A DNA stretch of 64,000 nucleotides from Mariprofundus sp. KV (GTDB lineage Bacteria; Pseudomonadota; Zetaproteobacteria; Mariprofundales; Mariprofundaceae), in NCBI RefSeq assembly GCF_013387475.1, contig NZ_VWNB01000001.1, positions 242,069-306,068 of the forward strand. The letters are read 5' to 3'. The notes beneath the pieces were generated by a model, which saw only the letters and a program-made list of their open reading frames with translations, did not search any database and was not told where the DNA came from. Within the stretch, counting starts at the first letter, position 1. The number at the start of each line of letters is the position of its first letter. The position numbers were made by a program, and so were the translations under genes. Below, in pieces: positions 1 to 9,465 of this stretch.

Positions 1-1
1 T

Positions 2-220
2 GATATCAAACTGGATATGGAGAAGACACTTCAAGCTCTTGGCGACAACAGTATCGGCAAAGCACTGATTATTGCCCTCTCCCAGGCCGGTGAACTGCAA
101 AAACAGATTGAGGTCGCCGACATGAAATTCGACTACATTGAGGTGGAGCTAGGGCCAATCCCCGGGCTTAAGCTGCAGTACAAAAACTATTACGCCGTGA
201 AAAAGAAAATTTTCAGATAA
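2..220 (+). CDS. C-terminal fragment of an unrecognised protein
   Basis: The reading frame is open from the window edge and stops at 220, so only about the last 72 residues are visible. The piece is mixed charged and hydrophobic, with a Lys/Tyr-rich end (KNYYAVKKKIF). There is no signal peptide, membrane segment or metal motif. It lies 74 bases before glyQ on the same strand. I do not recognise the family and the N-terminus lies outside the window. An internal Met at 17 could be mistaken for a start, but it has no ribosome binding site and the frame continues upstream of it. Confidence 0.55.
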   Translation, partial: DIKLDMEKTLQALGDNSIGKALIIALSQAGELQKQIEVADMKFDYIEVELGPIPGLKLQYKNYYAVKKKIFR

Positions 221-294
221 CGCCACAAAACAGCCTTCTGGCAAGCGGCAGCAAGCGAAGCTAGGCTTGCCGCCAATTTATCAGGGAGCTCAGC

Positions 295-1155
295 GTGTTA
301 ACTTTTCAGGATTTGATTCTCACCTTACAGCAGTTTTGGGCCAGACAAGGCTGCGTGGTTCAACAACCATACGACTCATCGATGGGCGCGGGCACCTTTC
401 ACCCCGCCACTTTCCTGCGTGTGCTCGACGATAACGACTGGAACACAGCTTATGTGCAGCCGTGCCGTCGCCCTACCGATGGCCGCTATGGTGAAAACCC
501 CAACCGACTGCAGCACTACTACCAGTTTCAGGTCATTTTAAAACCTGCGCCGGAGAATATTCTCGATCTCTATCTGCAGTCGCTCAATGAGATCGGCATC
601 GATACTGAAGTGCATGATATCCGTTTTGTCGAAGATGACTGGGAAAGCCCGACTCTCGGTGCCTGGGGACTCGGCTGGGAAGTCTGGCTCAACGGCATGG
701 AGGTGACGCAGTTCACCTATTTCCAGCAGGTGGGCAGTGTTGAATTGACCAAAACACCGGGTGAAATCACCTACGGCCTTGAGCGCATGGCGATGTACCT
801 GCAGGGCGTGGACAACATCTATGATCTGGTCTGGGTGGAGACCCCTGATGGCAAGAAGGTCACCTATGGTGAGGTATTCCACCGCAACGAAGTGGAGTTC
901 TCTGCCTACAACTTCGATGAAGCCGATACCGATCAGTTGCACAAACAATTCGATCATGCCGAAGGCGAATGCAAACGCCTGACTGAAAAGGGATTGGTTC
1001 TGCCAGCCTATGAGGAAGTGATGAAAGCATCGCATGCGTTTAACCTGCTTGATGCGCGAGGTGCAATCTCCGTCGCTGAGCGCCAGCGCTTTATCGGACG
1101 CGTACGAGGCCTCGCCAGAACCGTGGCCCGTGCCTATGCGGAGGTGGACGCATGA
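295..1155 (+). CDS. glyQ: Glycyl-tRNA synthetase alpha subunit
   Basis: This is the catalytic alpha subunit of the bacterial alpha2-beta2 glycyl-tRNA synthetase, which activates glycine with ATP and charges tRNA-Gly in the cytoplasm. At 286 residues it has nearly the family length. The N-terminus ([19 protein letters not shown]) and the stretch around [12 protein letters not shown] are characteristic of class II GlyQ. The start is GTG at 295, with AGGGAG at 283-288. The stop overlaps the ATG of glyS (ATGA at 1152-1155), the usual translational coupling of the two subunits. A 209-residue minus-strand frame lies opposite it and is a shadow. Confidence 0.97.
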   Translation: MLTFQDLILTLQQFWARQGCVVQQPYDSSMGAGTFHPATFLRVLDDNDWNTAYVQPCRRPTDGRYGENPNRLQHYYQFQVILKPAPENILDLYLQSLNEIGIDTEVHDIRFVEDDWESPTLGAWGLGWEVWLNGMEVTQFTYFQQVGSVELTKTPGEITYGLERMAMYLQGVDNIYDLVWVETPDGKKVTYGEVFHRNEVEFSAYNFDEADTDQLHKQFDHAEGECKRLTEKGLVLPAYEEVMKASHAFNLLDARGAISVAERQRFIGRVRGLARTVARAYAEVDA

Positions 1156-3260
1156 AGACACAACCACTTCTGATTGAAATCGGCATTGAAGAGATCCCGG
1201 CTGGACTGGCTGAAAAGCTGCAGAACAATCTGGTAACGGCCGTTGACAGACTACTCAAGGCTAACGGCATTGAACTCAATAGTGATAGCTGGACACACGC
1301 CTGCACACCGCGCCGTATCCTTGTGCATAGCAACGACTGCCCGGCCAAACAGCCTGATCGTGATGAAACCATCTGGGGCCCACCTGAGAAGGTAGCCTTT
1401 GATGCTGATGGCAAACCAACGCGTGCAGCTGAAGGTTTCGCTAAAAAATCTGGCCTCTCAATTGATGACTTTTCGCTCGAAGATAAAGGCGATGGCAAAG
1501 CACGTTACATGCAAGCGGTTGTTCACAAGGCTGGCCGTGATGTGACCGACATCCTCGGAGAAGCGCTACCTGATATCTTGCGCAAACTGCCAAGCCCGAA
1601 ACAGATGAAATGGAACGATGGCGAAACGCGTGACGATGCCTTCATCCGCCCTGTGCGCTGGATTGTAGCGCGCCTTGGTGATGCGGTGATTCCCTTCTCC
1701 TATGCCGGCGTAAGCAGTGGCATCGAGAGCCGTGGCCATCGTATCTCCGGCTCGGTTGGTGAACTGGATCTCAATGATCCGATCACATGGCTGGCTGAGC
1801 AGAAAGTGATGGCCAAGCGTGAAGATCGCATCAACCATATCAACAACGCCATGCAGACCCTTTGTCAGACTGAAGGGCTGAAAGTGGTGGCTGATGATGA
1901 ACTGGTAGAAGAGGTGGCTGACCTGACCGAGTGGCCAGTGCCGCTGCTGGCAGAGTTTGGCAGTGATTATCTGCGCCTGCCTGAAGAGGCGATCCGCATT
2001 ACACTCAAAGCACATCAGCGCTGTTTTGTTACCCACGATAGTGCAGGCAACATCTCTAATAAATTTATTGCTGTTGCCAATATTGAATCAAAAGATGTCA
2101 GCAAGGTAGCTGAAGGCAATGCCCGCGTGGTTAATGCCCGACTGGCTGATGCAGCATTCTATTTTGATCGCGATCCATCTGAAACACTCGATGCCCGTGT
2201 TGAGAAACTTAACAGTGTCACCTTCCAGGAGGGACTTGGCATGGTTGGCGATCAGGTGCGCCGCATGCGCTCATTTGTACTCGACAGTGCCAAAGCTATT
2301 GGTGCAGATGCTGATGCCGCACAGCGTGCCGCCTATCTCTGTAAATCTGACCTCACCACAGGTCTGGTCTATGAATTCCCTGAACTGCAAGGTTATATGG
2401 GTGGCGTCTATGCCCGCATGAATGGCGAGCCCGAGGTTGTAGCTCAGGCCATTGCTGAGCACTACCAGCCAGCAGGAGCCGAGGATGATCTGCCGGATTC
2501 TCCGGAAGCGCGTGCGATCGCCATTGCTGAGCGCATCGACAAGCTACTCGGCTACTTCCATCTCGGTCGTATCCCGACTGCCAGTGCCGATCCGTTCGGC
2601 CTGCGCCGCGCTGCCATCGGCCTGATCAGACTGCTTGCCGATACCACACAGCCGGTTGAGATGACACTGGATCAGGTGATCAACGAAGCCGCCAAACAGT
2701 GGAATCAGCAGCGTGTCACCATTGCCATTCAGGATGAGACCAAACAGCAGGTGCGCGCCTTTATTATTGAACGCCTGCTGGGGCAGAGTGATGCACTCGG
2801 CTTCTCCAAAACATCGATGGATGCAGCGGTAAACTCATCGGAAACACGTCCGCTCTACCGCGAAGCGTTGATTGCCCGTCACCTGATGGGGTTTGAAAGC
2901 TCGGAAGAGGGGCAGGCCATTGCCGCTGCCAACAAGCGTATTGCCAATATCCTCAAAAAAGCGAAATCCGTTCCTTCCGTCGTTGAAACAGCACTCTTCT
3001 CTGAAGCTGCGGAACAGGCTCTCTTTGATGCGCTGCTAGAAGCTGAAGCAGGTTTCAGTGGCGCAGTAAGCAGTGGCCCGTTTGAAGCGAGTATCTCTCC
3101 GGCACTGGCTGAGCTGGCCAAACTGCGAGGCCCGGTAGATCAGTTCTTCGATGATGTGATGGTGATGGCAGAGGATGAGAAGGTGCGCGGCAACCGTCTG
3201 GCACTGCTCTCCCGCTTGAGAACACTGTTCCTCAATCTGGCGGATATCTCTCGCCTCTGA
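1152..3260 (+). CDS. glyS: Glycyl-tRNA synthetase beta subunit
   Basis: The beta subunit of heterotetrameric GlyRS binds tRNA-Gly and is required for aminoacylation. It has 702 residues, the normal family size. It begins with the typical [13 protein letters not shown] block, carries a KAHQRCF stretch in the middle and ends in the DALR-type anticodon region ([19 protein letters not shown]). Its start overlaps the glyQ stop by four bases. Together the two genes form a complete synthetase; there is no fused glyQS. Confidence 0.97.
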   Translation: MKTQPLLIEIGIEEIPAGLAEKLQNNLVTAVDRLLKANGIELNSDSWTHACTPRRILVHSNDCPAKQPDRDETIWGPPEKVAFDADGKPTRAAEGFAKKSGLSIDDFSLEDKGDGKARYMQAVVHKAGRDVTDILGEALPDILRKLPSPKQMKWNDGETRDDAFIRPVRWIVARLGDAVIPFSYAGVSSGIESRGHRISGSVGELDLNDPITWLAEQKVMAKREDRINHINNAMQTLCQTEGLKVVADDELVEEVADLTEWPVPLLAEFGSDYLRLPEEAIRITLKAHQRCFVTHDSAGNISNKFIAVANIESKDVSKVAEGNARVVNARLADAAFYFDRDPSETLDARVEKLNSVTFQEGLGMVGDQVRRMRSFVLDSAKAIGADADAAQRAAYLCKSDLTTGLVYEFPELQGYMGGVYARMNGEPEVVAQAIAEHYQPAGAEDDLPDSPEARAIAIAERIDKLLGYFHLGRIPTASADPFGLRRAAIGLIRLLADTTQPVEMTLDQVINEAAKQWNQQRVTIAIQDETKQQVRAFIIERLLGQSDALGFSKTSMDAAVNSSETRPLYREALIARHLMGFESSEEGQAIAAANKRIANILKKAKSVPSVVETALFSEAAEQALFDALLEAEAGFSGAVSSGPFEASISPALAELAKLRGPVDQFFDDVMVMAEDEKVRGNRLALLSRLRTLFLNLADISRL

Positions 3261-3297
3261 TGACAATCCTTGAAAGCCACGCCGCCGGGCAGCTGAA

Positions 3298-4824
3298 ATG
3301 AACAGCTTCAGCTGGTGGCGGCGCGGAGATCTTGATGGTTTCTTCGGTCTGTTTGTTGATAACCTGATCCAACTGATTCTGATCACCGTGCTCTGCACGC
3401 AACTGCTCGGTTTCCCTCCAGAACTACTGTTCGGAAAGATTCTGCCCGGTGTGGCAATCAGCCTGCTGATCGGCAACCTCTATTATGCATGGCAGGCCAA
3501 ACAGCTGAGTCTGGCAACCGGTCAGCCTGCCACAGCGCTGCCCTATGGTGTGAATACCGTATCCCTGTTTGCCTATGTCCTGTTTGTCATGCTGCCGGTG
3601 GTGAAAAGCACCGGTGATCCTGAACTGGCCTGGCAGATGGGCCTTGCCGCCTGCCTTGGCTCCGGCCTGATCGAGCTGGCCGGTGCATGGATCGGAGCGC
3701 GCGTTAAAAAGGTGACACCGCGCGCAGCCCTGCTTGCCACGCTGGCCGGTATCGCCATCACCTTTATCTCGATGGATTTTGCTTTCCGCATCTTTGCCGA
3801 TCCGCTGATCGGTTTTGCGCCGCTGGCGCTGATCTTTATGCAGTATATCGGTCGCTTGCCACTGCCTCGTGGTATCCCGGCAGGCCTTGCCGCCATGATC
3901 GTCGGCACCCTTCTCGCCTGGAGTCTGGGTCGCATGGATGGTGCAGCGCTCTCCGGCGCCTTCTCGATCTCACTGCATCTGCCAACCCCACAACTGCTCG
4001 AGCTTTTCTCAGCCTTCACATCACCTGAGCTGATCGGTTTCATTGCAGTGATTCTGCCGATGGGGCTGTTCAATCTGATCGGCTCACTGCAGAACCTTGA
4101 GAGTGCGGAGGCCGCAGGTGATTGCTATGCGGTAAAACCTTCACTGGCCGCCAACGGTATCGGCACGATTGTCGCCGCCTGTTTCGGCAGCTGCTTCCCC
4201 ACCACCATCTATATCGGCCATCCCGCCTGGAAGGATATGGGGGCAGGGGCAGGTTATTCGATTGCCAACGGTGTTGTCATTACCCTGCTCTGCACACTCG
4301 GGCTGGTCGGTTTTGTCAGTGCCCTGATTCCTATAGAGGCGGGTGCAGCAATCCTGCTCTGGATCGGCATCATCATTGCGGCACAGGCATTTAAAGACAC
4401 ACCTTCCCACCATGCCCCGGCCGTGGTTGTCGGACTGATTCCGGCTATCGCCGCATGGGGTCTGTTGATGCTGGAGAGTGGGCTGCGTGCCGCCGGAACC
4501 TCGATTGGCGGGGTCGGCATTGAGACACTTGCCATGCAGTTTCCGATTGCGGGCATGATCGCGCTTGAGCGCGGTTTCATCTTCACCTCCATGCTGCTGG
4601 CTGCAATGACCGTTGCGCTTCTCGATGGCCGATACAAGATCGCCGCCAACTGGGCCTTTGCCGCCGCCCTGCTTAGCAGCACTGGCATCATCCACGGTTA
4701 TGAGGTTGGCCAGTTTGCCATACTCAACAGCTACGGCCCTGCCAACAGCTGGCCCTTTGTGATCGGTTATCTGATGGTGGGTACGCTTTTCTGGTTACTG
4801 TCGGGCAACAGGGAGAAAGATTGA
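3298..4824 (+). CDS. NCS2/AzgA-like membrane permease
   Basis: A 508-residue, very hydrophobic inner-membrane protein with about 12 predicted helices. The early ATALPYGVNTVSLFAYV segment and the FNLIGSLQNLESAEAAGD segment around residue 260 resemble NCS2 (xanthine/uracil/hypoxanthine) permeases of the AzgA branch. In that family the latter region helps form the substrate site. No purine or pyrimidine genes are adjacent, so the substrate is not predicted here. The stop is separated by one base from the start of the MEKHLA gene, so the two are probably co-transcribed. Confidence 0.75.
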   Translation: MNSFSWWRRGDLDGFFGLFVDNLIQLILITVLCTQLLGFPPELLFGKILPGVAISLLIGNLYYAWQAKQLSLATGQPATALPYGVNTVSLFAYVLFVMLPVVKSTGDPELAWQMGLAACLGSGLIELAGAWIGARVKKVTPRAALLATLAGIAITFISMDFAFRIFADPLIGFAPLALIFMQYIGRLPLPRGIPAGLAAMIVGTLLAWSLGRMDGAALSGAFSISLHLPTPQLLELFSAFTSPELIGFIAVILPMGLFNLIGSLQNLESAEAAGDCYAVKPSLAANGIGTIVAACFGSCFPTTIYIGHPAWKDMGAGAGYSIANGVVITLLCTLGLVGFVSALIPIEAGAAILLWIGIIIAAQAFKDTPSHHAPAVVVGLIPAIAAWGLLMLESGLRAAGTSIGGVGIETLAMQFPIAGMIALERGFIFTSMLLAAMTVALLDGRYKIAANWAFAAALLSSTGIIHGYEVGQFAILNSYGPANSWPFVIGYLMVGTLFWLLSGNREKD

Positions 4825-4825
4825 G

Positions 4826-5305
4826 ATGAGGCCTCTTCCTGAATTGCCATCCGCCACAAACGACTATCTGATCGATCACATCCGACTGCTCAGTGACAGT
4901 CTGGCCCACTGGAGTGGCTGCGGTCTGATGGATGATGAAACCAATCCGATCATTGCAGCTCGCAGGCTCTACTACGCCCCCTTTGCCCTGCTCTCGCACG
5001 GCAGCGAAGAGGATCCGATCATCAATTATGCCAACCATACTGCCCAGCAGCTCTTTGAGATGGGGTGGGATGAGTTTGTCTGCCTGCCATCTCGATTTTC
5101 GGCAGAAGCAATGGTGCAAGAGGAGCGCAATGCGCTGCTTAAACGGGTAACTGACAATGGTTATATTGATGATTACTCAGGCGTGCGTATTGCCAAAAGC
5201 GGTAGCCGCTTTCAAATTGAGGATGCCACGGTCTGGAATCTGCTGGACAGGTCAGGAAATTATCGCGGCCAGGCCGCCATGTTCGCGATCTGGCAGCGAC
5301 TCTGA
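4826..5305 (+). CDS. MEKHLA domain protein
   Basis: A 159-residue soluble protein. The central part (YANHTAQQLFEMGWDEFVCLPSR) and the C-terminal AAMFAIWQRL match the MEKHLA domain, a PAS-like fold also found at the C-terminus of plant HD-ZIP III proteins. Stand-alone bacterial versions have no settled biochemical role; ligand or redox sensing is an inference from the PAS similarity. ATG lies one base after the permease stop, with GGGAGAAAG inside the permease gene as ribosome binding site. The pairing suggests it senses or modulates something linked to the permease. Confidence 0.8.
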   Translation: MRPLPELPSATNDYLIDHIRLLSDSLAHWSGCGLMDDETNPIIAARRLYYAPFALLSHGSEEDPIINYANHTAQQLFEMGWDEFVCLPSRFSAEAMVQEERNALLKRVTDNGYIDDYSGVRIAKSGSRFQIEDATVWNLLDRSGNYRGQAAMFAIWQRL

Positions 5306-5317
5306 TCGACCTGCCTC

Positions 5318-5593
5318 TCAATGGCTGATTTTCAGATCAGCCACCGCTTTGATGATCGGCTCACACTGCGCCCATGCCTTATCATCGGCAGTCTGGCTCA
5401 CGCTTGCACCGGGGTAATGCAGCCGCTGTTCGCTACGCGAGAGCTGCTGCTGAAGCAGATCCGCACAGTGATTCAGTGAGGTCGGCCCATAACTGTTGTA
5501 GGTAAAACCAGCAGAAAACGTCACCAGAAGTAACCCTGCACTCAATGCAAAAAGGTGATCTTTCATCGCCTGCGCTGAAGCCTCAGCTGTCAC
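5318..5593 (-). CDS. Small exported protein, unknown
   Basis: A 91-residue frame starting at GTG 5593, or 82 residues from ATG 5566. A hydrophobic stretch (FALSAGLLLVTFSAGF) near the N-terminus looks like a signal peptide or anchor. It is followed by a polar domain with two cysteines (HCADLL and WAQCEPI), which could form a disulfide in the periplasm. The GTG overlaps the stop of the 29-residue ORF upstream (ATGTGA), which favours GTG 5593 and translational coupling. No family recognised. It converges on the MEKHLA gene with a 12-base gap. Confidence 0.55.
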   Translation of the reverse strand: MTAEASAQAMKDHLFALSAGLLLVTFSAGFTYNSYGPTSLNHCADLLQQQLSRSEQRLHYPGASVSQTADDKAWAQCEPIIKAVADLKISH

Positions 5594-5679
5594 ATGTTCA
5601 ACGTAGGGGCTATGGCGAGATAAGCTATCACCATCAGTGTCAGTACGATCATGATCTTAACGCTAAAATTCATCTGCAT
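5590..5679 (-). CDS. 29-residue single-span membrane peptide
   Basis: This ORF begins ATG at 5679 and reads MQMNFSVKIMIVLTLMVIAY, then LAIAPTLNM, and a stop. It is preceded on the minus strand by a strong AGGAGG (about 5683-5690). The product would be one membrane helix with a short positively charged N-terminus. Its TGA overlaps the GTG of the next gene. The strong Shine-Dalgarno sequence and the coupled stop/start are the support; there is no homology evidence. Alternatively it is a leader peptide that controls the 91-residue gene. Confidence 0.45.
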   Translation of the reverse strand: MQMNFSVKIMIVLTLMVIAYLAIAPTLNM

Positions 5680-5849
5680 ATAACCTCCTCTCATCCAATG
5701 CATGATCAGATGCGCAAAGAGGGCTCATACGTAGCCTTCCATGCAGGTGCGGATGCTATAATCAAAGGGGGAAAAACAGGCGTGAACTATTTCACAGATA
5801 GCAAAATATCTTGATAAAATTGGCATGTGAGAGGCTTTACTAAAGAAAA

Positions 5850-5926
5850 TGGCGCGCGGTACAGGAGTCGAACCTGTGACCTTCGGCTTCGGAGGCCGAC
5901 ACTCTATCCAGCTGAGCTAACCGCGC
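5850..5926 (-). tRNA. tRNA-Arg (anticodon CCG)
   Basis: On the minus strand the sequence folds into a full cloverleaf. The acceptor GCGCGGT pairs with ACCGCGC, the D-arm contains TAGCTCAGCTGGATAGAG, and the anticodon stem TCGGC/GCCGA encloses loop CTCCGAA with anticodon CCG (reads CGG). The T-loop is GGTTCGACTCC. The 3' CCA is encoded (5850-5852) after discriminator G. A possible promoter upstream on the minus strand is TTGGCT (5978-5983) with TATCGT (5954-5959), spacing 18. It is a single tRNA, not in an array. Confidence 0.96.
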
Positions 5927-6075
5927 ATTTCCAGAGATGAGAAATCCCGGCGCACGATACTGCCTTCCTCATTAAAAAGCCAATCGCTTTGCTTTCCGCA
6001 TCAGATCTATCGACAACCAAAGGAGCTTGGGCTTACACTACCCTATGCGCCGCTAAACCTCAGGAGTCACCGGTT

Positions 6076-7689
6076 ATGCCTGAACTACACATCAGCATCG
6101 ATCAAGACGAGTTGGATATCTCTTTTGAGCCCGGCGCAGCATCTGTTAAAGATCTGCTCGATCAACACGGCATCACCCTGCCGAGCCATTGTGGTGGTGT
6201 GGGCAAATGCGGCCTCTGCATGGTGCGTATCGAATCCGGTGCCTGCTCGCCACTCTCCCTCTCTGAGCAGAGCACACTCACTGCCGAGGAGATCAAACAG
6301 GGTGGCAGACTGGCCTGTCAGGTAAAGCCACTTGCTGATATCAGTCTGAGCATTCACAAGGCTGACAATCCGACAGCCTGGGCTGAGCTTGATAGCAGCG
6401 CATCCACCGGAGAGCCCTCCGCTTCGGATGCGCATGGTCAGAGCAACGGTCAGATCAATGGACTGAACTACGGCCTGGCCATCGATCTTGGTACCACACA
6501 GATACGGGCAACGCTCTGGAACCTCGAAAGCAACAGTCGGATTGATGGCATCACAGAACTTAATCCACAAGCGAAATTCGGTGCCGATGTGCTTAGTCGG
6601 CTTGCCGCAGCCAAAAGCTCAACAGAGCAAGCGGAGCAGCTCTCACAGCTGGCCAGAGATGCCGTGGGAGAGGCCGTTCAGATTCTCACTTCGCGACACA
6701 ATTTACCCACATCGGCAATCAAAGCAGTCACCATCGTGGCCAATACCGCCATGCTGGCGCTATTTGCCGGCAGAAATTATGAGCACCTGCTGGAGCTCGA
6801 TTACTGGCAGAAACCGGTAGACTGCCTGCCGGAACCAGACCATACGCAAGCGTGGGCAAAAGCCTGGGGCGCGGATGCGGATGCAACGATTGAACTGGTA
6901 CAACCACTGGCCGGTTTTGTCGGCTCAGATCTGCTGGCAGGCATCCTCTCCACCAATCTGATGGCATCTGAGGATGCAGCACTTCTGATCGATTTTGGTA
7001 CCAACTCGGAGGTGGCGCTCTGGGATGGCAGCAGGCTCTGGGTCACATCAGCCGCTGGCGGACCGGCCTTTGAAGGCAGTGGTTTAAGCTGTGGCATGCC
7101 GATGATGCAGGGTGCGATTTATAAAATCAGCGCGGGCAGTGAAGACGAGGATGCGTTTGAATTTGATGTGCTTGGTGGCGGTGCTGCCATCGGCATCTGT
7201 GGCTCCGGTCTGGTCGATGCGATTGCCTGCTTATTAAAGCAGGGCAAGCTCAACATTGTCGGCCGTCTGGCAGAGGCCTTTGCCAAAGAGGGTATGCCGC
7301 TGGACCGATCCGGCTCGATTCGTATCAGAAACCGGGATATCGATCTCTTCCAGCGCGCCAAAGGGGCCACGGGTGCTGCCATAGCCTATCTTCTTGAACA
7401 GTCCGGATTGCAATCAAATATGCTGAACAGGGTCTGCATCACCGGTGCTTTCGGAAGCGGCCTGGACTGCCGCAATGCGGCGATGATCGGGCTGATTCCC
7501 GATGTTAAAGCTGAAATCATTGAGCTGCATAGTGATCATGCCCTCTGCGGCTGTGAGATGCTTCTGCTTGCGCCAGAGAAGAAGAGAGAGCTCGCATGCA
7601 TGCGGCAACAGGCCAGGCTGATCAATATGTCACTGGCAGCTGAATTTGATATGCTGTTTGTTGATAAACTGTTTCTTAAACCCCTGTGA
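6076..7689 (+). CDS. RACo-like corrinoid activation protein (ferredoxin + ASKHA ATPase)
   Basis: A 537-residue protein related to RACo/RamA-type activators, which reduce inactive Co(II) corrinoid proteins to Co(I) at the cost of ATP. Residues about 1-85 form a plant-type [2Fe-2S] ferredoxin, with ligands in HCGGVGKCGLC and the fourth Cys in RLACQV. The rest is the linker plus an actin/Hsp70-like (DUF4445) ATPase with YGLAIDLGTTQIRATLW, LIDFGTNSEVALW and GICGSGLVDAIA. ATG 6076 is chosen because CAGGAG lies at 6061-6066; an upstream frame to 5989 has no ribosome site. It is the first gene of the corrinoid run, and the gene after it (82 bases away) encodes the corrinoid protein. Confidence 0.9.
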   Translation: MPELHISIDQDELDISFEPGAASVKDLLDQHGITLPSHCGGVGKCGLCMVRIESGACSPLSLSEQSTLTAEEIKQGGRLACQVKPLADISLSIHKADNPTAWAELDSSASTGEPSASDAHGQSNGQINGLNYGLAIDLGTTQIRATLWNLESNSRIDGITELNPQAKFGADVLSRLAAAKSSTEQAEQLSQLARDAVGEAVQILTSRHNLPTSAIKAVTIVANTAMLALFAGRNYEHLLELDYWQKPVDCLPEPDHTQAWAKAWGADADATIELVQPLAGFVGSDLLAGILSTNLMASEDAALLIDFGTNSEVALWDGSRLWVTSAAGGPAFEGSGLSCGMPMMQGAIYKISAGSEDEDAFEFDVLGGGAAIGICGSGLVDAIACLLKQGKLNIVGRLAEAFAKEGMPLDRSGSIRIRNRDIDLFQRAKGATGAAIAYLLEQSGLQSNMLNRVCITGAFGSGLDCRNAAMIGLIPDVKAEIIELHSDHALCGCEMLLLAPEKKRELACMRQQARLINMSLAAEFDMLFVDKLFLKPL

Positions 7690-7771
7690 TATAACGGCAT
7701 TAATATTGCTTGTATGCTATACTAACTAAGAGCAGGCAGAACTTCCCTGACACCTGCAACAGGGGGCGCTT

Positions 7772-8437
7772 ATGCAACATAAGATCATCCAGGACTATAA
7801 CGAAGCGGTCTATGACACGGATCGCGACAAAGCCCTTGAGGTGATTAACCGCGCCCTTGCCGATGGCATAACCCCCGAACAGATCGTCTTTGATGTCATT
7901 ATCCCCGCCATGGAAGCGATGATGGCGTCGATCAGCAAGGATTTTGACGCCAATCTTGCCCAGCATTTCATGGCTGCCCAGATCGCATCGGAAGTGACCG
8001 AGGAGATGATCTCGCGCTTCCAGAATCCTCCTGAATCACTCGGCACCATTGTCATCGGCACCTCGGTTGGCGATATGCATACACTCGGCAAACGCATCGT
8101 ATCCGGCTGTCTGCGCTCGATGATGATCGATGTGGTGGATCTGGGGGTAAACGTCAAACCCGAAACCTTTGTTGATAAAGCCGTTGAGATCAATGCCCCG
8201 GTCATTGCCATCTCCTCGATGATGATGCACACCGCCACCAGTGAAAACGGCTGCCTGCGGGTGCGCGAAATCCTTAAAGAGCGCGGACTTGAGGATAAAA
8301 TCAAACTTGTTGTCGGAGGTGCTCCTTTCCGCTGGGACAACGATCTCTACAAAACTGTTGGTGCTGATGCCTGGGCTGATAACGGCATCTCTGCAGGCGA
8401 AATGATCAAGAAATTTGTTCTGGAGTCCCGCTCATGA
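7772..8437 (+). CDS. Corrinoid (B12-binding) methyltransferase carrier protein
   Basis: A 221-residue two-domain carrier of the MtaC/MtbC/MtvC type, holding a methyl group on the cobalt of a corrinoid. Residues 1-85 are the helical cap (B12-binding_2). Residues 90-221 are the Rossmann B12 domain, with the base-off signature D101-M-H103-T-L-G106 (His103 would be the lower cobalt ligand), Ser148/149 and the GG at 182-183. It overlaps the methyltransferase gene by four bases (8434-8437). The intergenic stretch before it (7690-7771) contains a possible -10 TATACT at 7718-7723 without a good -35. Confidence 0.93.
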   Translation: MQHKIIQDYNEAVYDTDRDKALEVINRALADGITPEQIVFDVIIPAMEAMMASISKDFDANLAQHFMAAQIASEVTEEMISRFQNPPESLGTIVIGTSVGDMHTLGKRIVSGCLRSMMIDVVDLGVNVKPETFVDKAVEINAPVIAISSMMMHTATSENGCLRVREILKERGLEDKIKLVVGGAPFRWDNDLYKTVGADAWADNGISAGEMIKKFVLESRS

Positions 8438-9465
8438 TTACCGGCATGGAGAGGCTGGTTGCAGCCATCAACGGTGAAAAATCCGACCGTATTCCGGTCT
8501 TCTGCAATCTGCTCGATCAGGGTGCAGATGAGCTGGGTATCGCATCACTGCAGGAGTATTACGCAAATGGCGAACATGTCGCCGAAGCGCAGCTGAGGAT
8601 GCGCGAGAAATATGGCTACGACAACGTATGGAGTCTCTTCTATGTCGGCAAAGAGGCTGAACTGCTCGGTTGTGAGAAGATCACCTTCTCCAAAGGCGGA
8701 CCACCCAATGTCGAGGATTACGTCATCAAAAACTATGACGACATCGTCAACCTTGAGATTCCCGACGATATCTCCGCACTTCCCGCCTTTGAGGAGAATC
8801 TCAAATGTCTGAATATCCTTAAGCGCGAGGTAGGTGGTAAACAGCCGATCTGCGCCTATCTCACCTCAGGCATCACCCTGCCTGCTATTCTGATGGGCAT
8901 GGACAAGTGGCTGGAGCTGCTGCTTATGGGGCCAACCGATATCCGTGATCTGTTGATTGCCAAATGCTCGGAGTTTTTCCAGAAAGAGATTGATGCCTTC
9001 CGCAAAGCCGGTGCGGATGTACTGGTCTATTCTCAACCCTTTGGTTCAACCGACATCATGCCGATGCGGCTGATCAAGGAGTTGACGCTGCCATCGATGA
9101 AGATGGATATTGAACCGGGAGGTGTCGGTGGCCTTGTCTACTACTGCGGCAGCTCTCCCTTCAACAACGTGATCGACATGATGATCAAAGAGCTCGGTAT
9201 CGGTGTCTTTTACTTGAGCCCCAAGGATGATATTGCCGAAGCCAAAAAGATCATCAACGGTCGTGCGCTCACCTGCGGTGTGATCAACGACATCAAGCTG
9301 GTGAGCTGGAGCCGCGAGGAGATCCGTGCCGAGGTCAAACGCATGTGTGAGGCCGGCATGCCGGGTGGCAAGTTCCTCTTCGGCACACTGGTGATGCCGT
9401 ATGATATTCCCAAACAGAATATCAGAGCCATGCTGGAGGCAGCCTATGAATATGGCAGTTACTGA
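8434..9465 (+). CDS. Uroporphyrinogen decarboxylase-family (MtaA/CmuA-like) methyltransferase
   Basis: A 343-residue TIM-barrel protein of the UroD superfamily, in the branch that moves methyl groups to or from corrinoid proteins (MtaA, MtbA, CmuA). The context, next to the carrier and activator genes, makes heme synthesis unlikely. In MtaA/MtbA the zinc ligands are H-x-C in an HICG-type motif and a late Cys in a GC-x-P motif. Here the first motif reads Y236-Y237-C238-G and the second reads FGTLVMP with Thr318 in place of Cys. Cys281 (LTCGVIND) is the only other Cys near the pocket. The metal site therefore seems altered. Overlaps the preceding and following genes. Confidence 0.88.
   Translation: MITGMERLVAAINGEKSDRIPVFCNLLDQGADELGIASLQEYYANGEHVAEAQLRMREKYGYDNVWSLFYVGKEAELLGCEKITFSKGGPPNVEDYVIKNYDDIVNLEIPDDISALPAFEENLKCLNILKREVGGKQPICAYLTSGITLPAILMGMDKWLELLLMGPTDIRDLLIAKCSEFFQKEIDAFRKAGADVLVYSQPFGSTDIMPMRLIKELTLPSMKMDIEPGGVGGLVYYCGSSPFNNVIDMMIKELGIGVFYLSPKDDIAEAKKIINGRALTCGVINDIKLVSWSREEIRAEVKRMCEAGMPGGKFLFGTLVMPYDIPKQNIRAMLEAAYEYGSY

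Noticed and set aside
221..294. Hairpin-like GGCAAGC...GCTTGCC before glyQ
   Set aside because: The stem is short and imperfect with no T tract; it cannot be called a terminator or riboswitch.
538..1167. 209-codon minus-strand frame opposite glyQ
   Set aside because: Shadow of a confident glyQ; no ribosome site and no recognisable protein.
5545..5814. 89-codon plus-strand frame downstream of the MEKHLA gene
   Set aside because: It is opposite the two coupled minus-strand ORFs, which have better ribosome sites, and its composition is atypical (His-rich).
5927..6075. Possible cobalamin riboswitch before the corrinoid unit
   Set aside because: I looked for the B12-box core (GCCACTG and the surrounding AGCC/GGAGAC pattern) and did not find it.
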